DNA of 17,855 nt from Bacillota bacterium (GTDB taxonomy: Bacteria; Bacillota; Clostridia; Acetivibrionales; DSM-1351), in contig JAEYWA010000256.1 of the NCBI GenBank assembly GCA_023431385.1, positions 1 to 17,855 of the forward strand, in the 5' to 3' direction. The position numbers and the translations under genes are program-made. Numbering within the stretch: position 1 is the stretch's first letter; every line of letters starts with the position of its first letter. The notes beneath the pieces were generated by a model, which searched no databases, was not told the DNA's origin, and saw nothing but the letters and a program-made list of their open reading frames with translations. Shown piece by piece: positions 14,363-17,855 of this stretch.

Positions 14363-14404
14363 ATGGTAGAGCAAGTATTCAGCTCATTCCAAGAAGTTAA
14401 ATGA
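14363..14404 (+). CDS. 13-codon leader ORF overlapping the ABC-F start
   Basis: ATG at 14363 follows a full GGAGG (14355-14359) by 3 nt and encodes MVEQVFSSFQEVK. Its TGA stop at 14402-14404 overlaps the ABC-F ATG at 14401 in the arrangement ATGA. The ABC-F start itself has only AAGAAG 4 nt upstream, so ribosomes probably load on the leader and reinitiate. The peptide has no recognisable family; the role is inferred from placement. Confidence 0.5.
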   Translation: MVEQVFSSFQEVK

Positions 14405-16017
14405 TTAGTGCAAATGGTGTTTCCCTCAGATTCGGGGGACGAGCTTTATTTGAAAATGTAAATATCAAGTTTACAAAAGGAAATTGCTACGGCTTGATCG
14501 GGGCAAACGGCTCTGGTAAATCAACTTTTTTAAAGATACTTTCGGGTGAAATAGAGCCCAGTAAGGGAGATGTAACAATCACACCGGGAGAAAGACTGGC
14601 TGTACTCAAGCAGAACCACTATGAATACGACGAGTATGAGGTACTTAAAACTGTTATGATGGGTCACAAAAGACTCATTGAAATTATGGAAGAGAAGGAA
14701 AAGCTTTACGCTAAGTCAGATTTTACAGAGGAAGAAGGCATAAGGCTTTCCGAGCTTGAAGGAGAATTTGCAGAGTTAAACGGATGGGAAGCAGAGTCGG
14801 ATGCAGCTATCCTTTTGAATGGTCTTAATATTGGGGAAGAATACCATTATAAGTTAATGAAGGATCTGGACGGTAATGAAAAGGTAAGAGTCTTACTGGC
14901 GCAGGCCCTTTTCGGAAACCCTGACATCCTTCTCATGGACGAACCTACCAACCACCTTGATGTGGCTTCCATAACCTGGCTGGAGAACTTCCTTGCAAAC
15001 TTTGAAAACATTGTTATTGTCGTGTCCCATGACAGACACTTTTTAAATCAGGTCTGTACTCAGATAGCTGATATTGATTTTGGAAAAATACAATTGTACT
15101 TCGGTAACTATGATTTCTGGTATCAATCAAGCCAGTTGGCACTTCAGCAGATGAAGGATGCAAATAAAAAGACCGAAGCAAGAATGAAGGAATTACAGGA
15201 ATTTATTCAGCGCTTTAGTGCAAATGCTTCAAAATCCAAACAGGCAACCTCGCGTAAAAAACTGTTGGATAAATTAACACTGGAGGATATAAAGCCTTCA
15301 TCGCGAAAGTATCCTTTTGTGGATTTCAAGCCCGAAAGAGAAGCTGGAAACGACCTGCTTATGATAAATGGGATATCAAAGGAAATTGAAGGAGAACAGC
15401 TTTTTAGTGATTTAAGTATTATTGTAAACAAAGGTGATAAGATAGCCTTTGTAGGTACTTACGGAAATGCAAAAACAACTTTATTTAAAATACTGATGGG
15501 TGAATTGGAGCCTGACAGCGGAGACTATAAGTGGGGAGTAACCACTTCTCAATCCTATTTTCCAAGAGACAATTCGGAATTCTTTGATGGGGTTGATTTA
15601 TCTCTCGTTGACTGGTTGAGACAATATTCCAAGGACCAGACAGAAACCTTCCTCAGAGGCTGGCTTGGAAGAATGCTGTTTTCCGGTGAAGAAGCTCTGA
15701 AAAAGGCATCTGTTCTCTCGGGAGGAGAAAAAGTGCGCTGCATGCTGTCCAAGATGATGCTTTCCGGGGCCAATGTTCTTATACTTGATGAACCTACAAA
15801 CCATCTTGACCTGGAGTCCATTACAGCTTTGAACAATGGTCTTATCAATTACAAGGGAACAATACTGTTTACGTCACATGACCATGAGTTTGTTCAGACT
15901 ATTGCGAACAGAATAATAGAAATAACTCCAAAGGGTATTATCGACAGACAAATGACCTATGATGAATACCTCGAAAATGAAGAGTTACAGGCGCTGAGAA
16001 AAGAAATGTGGTCATAG
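14401..16017 (+). CDS. ABC-F family ATPase, YkpA/YbiT type (ribosome-associated translation factor)
   Basis: Soluble protein of 538 residues with two ATPase domains and no membrane segments; ABC-F proteins act at the ribosomal E site. Domain 1: Walker A GANGSGKST (34-42), signature LDGNEK (156-161), Walker B ILLMDE with Glu181, His210. Linker about 241-315 is charged and helical, the P-site tRNA-facing part. Domain 2: Walker A GTYGNAKTT (352-360), signature LSGGEK (439-444), Glu464, His493. The altered signature 1 and altered Walker A 2 fall in the same composite ATP site, leaving one fully standard site. Similar deviations are, as I recall, common in this subfamily, which is not the antibiotic-resistance branch. 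An in-frame TAA at 14398-14400 fixes the start. A strong terminator follows. Confidence 0.93.
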   Translation: MISANGVSLRFGGRALFENVNIKFTKGNCYGLIGANGSGKSTFLKILSGEIEPSKGDVTITPGERLAVLKQNHYEYDEYEVLKTVMMGHKRLIEIMEEKEKLYAKSDFTEEEGIRLSELEGEFAELNGWEAESDAAILLNGLNIGEEYHYKLMKDLDGNEKVRVLLAQALFGNPDILLMDEPTNHLDVASITWLENFLANFENIVIVVSHDRHFLNQVCTQIADIDFGKIQLYFGNYDFWYQSSQLALQQMKDANKKTEARMKELQEFIQRFSANASKSKQATSRKKLLDKLTLEDIKPSSRKYPFVDFKPEREAGNDLLMINGISKEIEGEQLFSDLSIIVNKGDKIAFVGTYGNAKTTLFKILMGELEPDSGDYKWGVTTSQSYFPRDNSEFFDGVDLSLVDWLRQYSKDQTETFLRGWLGRMLFSGEEALKKASVLSGGEKVRCMLSKMMLSGANVLILDEPTNHLDLESITALNNGLINYKGTILFTSHDHEFVQTIANRIIEITPKGIIDRQMTYDEYLENEELQALRKEMWS

Positions 16018-16052
16018 TGAGAAATTGTAATATTAATAATTTGTGTTAATAA

Positions 16053-16094
16053 AAAAGGAAGTACTGCTGACTGCAATCAGCAATACTTCCTTTT
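16053..16094. terminator. Bidirectional intrinsic terminator between the ABC-F gene (+) and acyl ligase gene (-)
   Basis: AAAAGGAAGTA pairs with TACTTCCTTTT and TGCTGA pairs with TCAGCA, with one C/A mismatch between the two helices and a 6-nt loop. The + strand continues TTTTATTT. The - strand continues through the complement of AATAAAAAA, also T-rich. It lies 36 nt after the ABC-F stop and 59 nt beyond the end of the converging gene, and can serve both. Confidence 0.9.
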
Positions 16095-16152
16095 ATTTAA
16101 CTTATTTATTAACAATCTTCGTTACTGTTCGGTAGCATCATAATTGAAAACA

Positions 16153-17855
16153 TTAACCAATATTCTCAACATATCTTTTGATTTTTTTGGTAGTAGTCTT
16201 TGCAAACTCGTCTTCTCGGATAGTGAAATGCTTAATGCGCTTATACAAAGGCATTAGCTTATTTATTTCTTTAATTTCCGACTGAATTAATTTGTGGACT
16301 TCATCCTTGGATATAATATTTAAATTAAGTTTTTCTTTTATTTCATCAATATCCACCACAATCTGGGCATTAACCTCTGTCTCACCGGATTCTTCATAGA
16401 AGCGGCCCCAAACGAGACTCTCTTTAACATACGGGCATTTTGCAAGATATGCTTCAACCTCTTCAGGGAAAATGTTTTTACCATTTTTAGTAACAATAAC
16501 ATTTTTCTTTCTTCCTGTAATAAAAACATATCCTTCTTCATCAATGTAACCCAGGTCACCGGTATAAAGGCGTCCGTTTTTCAGTACCTTGCTTGTAGCG
16601 GCTGGATTTTCGTAATAGCCCAGCATCACGTTATCTCCTGTTATTACGAATTCTCCTATACCATCGTCTCCAATGTTTTCAACCTCAATGTTGACTCCCG
16701 ATAGAGCTTTTCCGGCTGAATCATGTCTAAAGCCTCTATCATTGTTAACAGCAACAATAGGAGAACATTCGGTAAGTCCATAGCCTTGAACAATACGTAT
16801 ACCCATTGCACATAAATCGTTCGATACATCAGGATTTACTGCCGCGGCACCGGAGATAACCAATCTGACTCTTCCTCCGAATACATTATGAATCTGCTTG
16901 AAAATCTTTTTGCGTATATCAATTTTTAAGAAATAGTAAAGGAAATTACTTATTTCCAAAGCAACATTCAGTTTAATTTTGCTTAAGAAACTCTTCGATG
17001 CTTGCTTAATAATTTTCTTATGCATATTTTCAAGAATAAGAGGTACCAGCATCAATATGGTAGGTTTGGTTTCCTGTAAATTCTGAACAATATACTTTAA
17101 TCCCTCATTAAAAGAGAAGCAGCAGCCGTTGTACATCATTACGAGGAAGTTGGCAGTACATTCATAAGTGTGGTGCAGAGGCAAAATGGAAAGTGAACTG
17201 TCGGTTTCATCAAGATATAACATGGAACATACAGCTCTAACGTCAGATATTATGTTTTTACTTGAAAGCATAACTCCCTTTGCCAAATCGGTAGTTCCTG
17301 AGGTAAATATTAAAGCAACCATTTTATTTTCATCTATCACAGCATCCAAATAACGGCTGTCGCCATTTGATATCAAGGATTTTCCTTTCTCGACAAGCCC
17401 CTGCAATGACAGAAAATTATCATTGTCATCAGCTTCCAGATCCATATCAATAAAAAAATCGATATTTGCAGTTTCAGAAAGTTTAACCATGTCACCCCTG
17501 AACTTTGAGGAAAAAACAATTGCACTTACTCCTGCCCTGGAAATGAGATTTTCGATTTCATGGAAGGGAAGTTCCCTGTCCAACGGAACCACTACACCCA
17601 CTCCGCCTGTTATAGTAAGATAGGTTGTACACCATTCTGCCCTGTTTTGAGAAAGAATAGCTATTTTTTTATCCTTTAATCCCAGATCTATTAAAGCTGT
17701 TCCCAAAGCATCAATTTCAGTTTTTAATTCACTATATGTTTTTCCGTAATATTCCCCATTTTTGCCTTTGATTAAAAATGCGTTTCTTGATCCATATAAG
17801 TTTGCACTCTGAATCATCATATCTTTGAGATCATTGATTTTCCTTGTTTGGTAAA
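16153..17855 (-). CDS. AMP-forming acyl-CoA/acyl-acid ligase, 5' end outside the window
   Basis: ANL-superfamily adenylating enzyme, probably a long-chain fatty acid ligase. Counting from the first ATG inside the window (17820): ATP loop FTSGTTDLAKGVMLS (172-186), LPLHHTYECTA (213-223), GYGLTECSP (346-354), YTGDLGYIDEEGYVFITGRK (419-438), NGKNIFPEEVE (446-456), and near the C-terminus KTTTKKIKR with the likely catalytic lysine. The ATP loop departs from the usual TGxPKG (Asp and Ala instead of Gly and Pro). The gene probably starts beyond 17855: the frame stays open to the edge, adds YQTRKINDLKD before the Met-Met, which resembles the family N-terminus, and no ribosome binding site precedes 17820. 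Acyl substrate and acceptor (CoA or carrier protein) cannot be told from sequence. Confidence 0.88.
   Translation of the reverse strand, partial: YQTRKINDLKDMMIQSANLYGSRNAFLIKGKNGEYYGKTYSELKTEIDALGTALIDLGLKDKKIAILSQNRAEWCTTYLTITGGVGVVVPLDRELPFHEIENLISRAGVSAIVFSSKFRGDMVKLSETANIDFFIDMDLEADDNDNFLSLQGLVEKGKSLISNGDSRYLDAVIDENKMVALIFTSGTTDLAKGVMLSSKNIISDVRAVCSMLYLDETDSSLSILPLHHTYECTANFLVMMYNGCCFSFNEGLKYIVQNLQETKPTILMLVPLILENMHKKIIKQASKSFLSKIKLNVALEISNFLYYFLKIDIRKKIFKQIHNVFGGRVRLVISGAAAVNPDVSNDLCAMGIRIVQGYGLTECSPIVAVNNDRGFRHDSAGKALSGVNIEVENIGDDGIGEFVITGDNVMLGYYENPAATSKVLKNGRLYTGDLGYIDEEGYVFITGRKKNVIVTKNGKNIFPEEVEAYLAKCPYVKESLVWGRFYEESGETEVNAQIVVDIDEIKEKLNLNIISKDEVHKLIQSEIKEINKLMPLYKRIKHFTIREDEFAKTTTKKIKRYVENIG

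Noticed and set aside
1..17855. CRISPR arrays, tRNA or rRNA genes, insertion sequences, phage genes
   Set aside because: No regularly spaced repeats, cloverleaf-like gene, transposase or integrase motif was found on either strand by reading.

Overview
The window reads as low-GC Gram-positive DNA, most likely from a clostridium (class Clostridia, possibly the Ruminiclostridium group). Three observations support this: strong GGAGG-type Shine-Dalgarno sites with AT-rich gaps, Firmicute-type proteins (an Fe-S-containing, propeptide-bearing PurF, YqeK, RsfS, and a YkpA/YbiT-type ABC-F), and the conserved nadD-yqeK-(LytR-like)-rsfS order. The genus is an inference. There are no rRNA genes, tRNA genes, CRISPR arrays, insertion sequences or phage genes that I can see.

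Region 1 (1-6395) is the distal part of a de novo purine operon on the + strand: purF, purM, purN, purH, purD. It ends in a 17-bp hairpin shared with the converging gene. purE, purC, purL and others are not present. Two details stand out: a cysteine-rich N-terminal extension on PurF, and a leader in front of purM that closely resembles the leader in front of yqeK almost 10 kb away.

Region 2 (6420-10512) is an accessory block of two small regulator-plus-target modules. On the - strand, a BmrR-like MerR regulator is followed by a 267-residue protein with three QW (terpenoid-cyclase-type) repeats. Between them lies a near-textbook MerR promoter with a 19-bp spacer carrying a dyad. On the + strand, a PadR-type repressor is followed by an MGT/YjiC-type UDP-sugar glycosyltransferase. 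A perfect 19-bp dyad sits inside the padR promoter, and a 17/19-identical copy lies in front of the glycosyltransferase gene, so both genes are likely under PadR control. Each module looks like a ligand-induced response unit, plausibly for drugs or other hydrophobic compounds. The ligands are unknown.

Region 3 (10600-14277) is the conserved cluster nadD (NAD synthesis), yqeK (Ap4A hydrolase), a membrane-anchored LytR_C-domain protein lacking the LCP catalytic domain, rsfS (ribosome silencing) and a MATE exporter.

Region 4 (14310-17855) has a YkpA/YbiT-type ABC-F translation factor preceded by a 13-codon upstream ORF whose stop overlaps the ABC-F start. A strong bidirectional terminator follows. 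A converging acyl-CoA/acyl-acid ligase gene runs off the right edge of the window.
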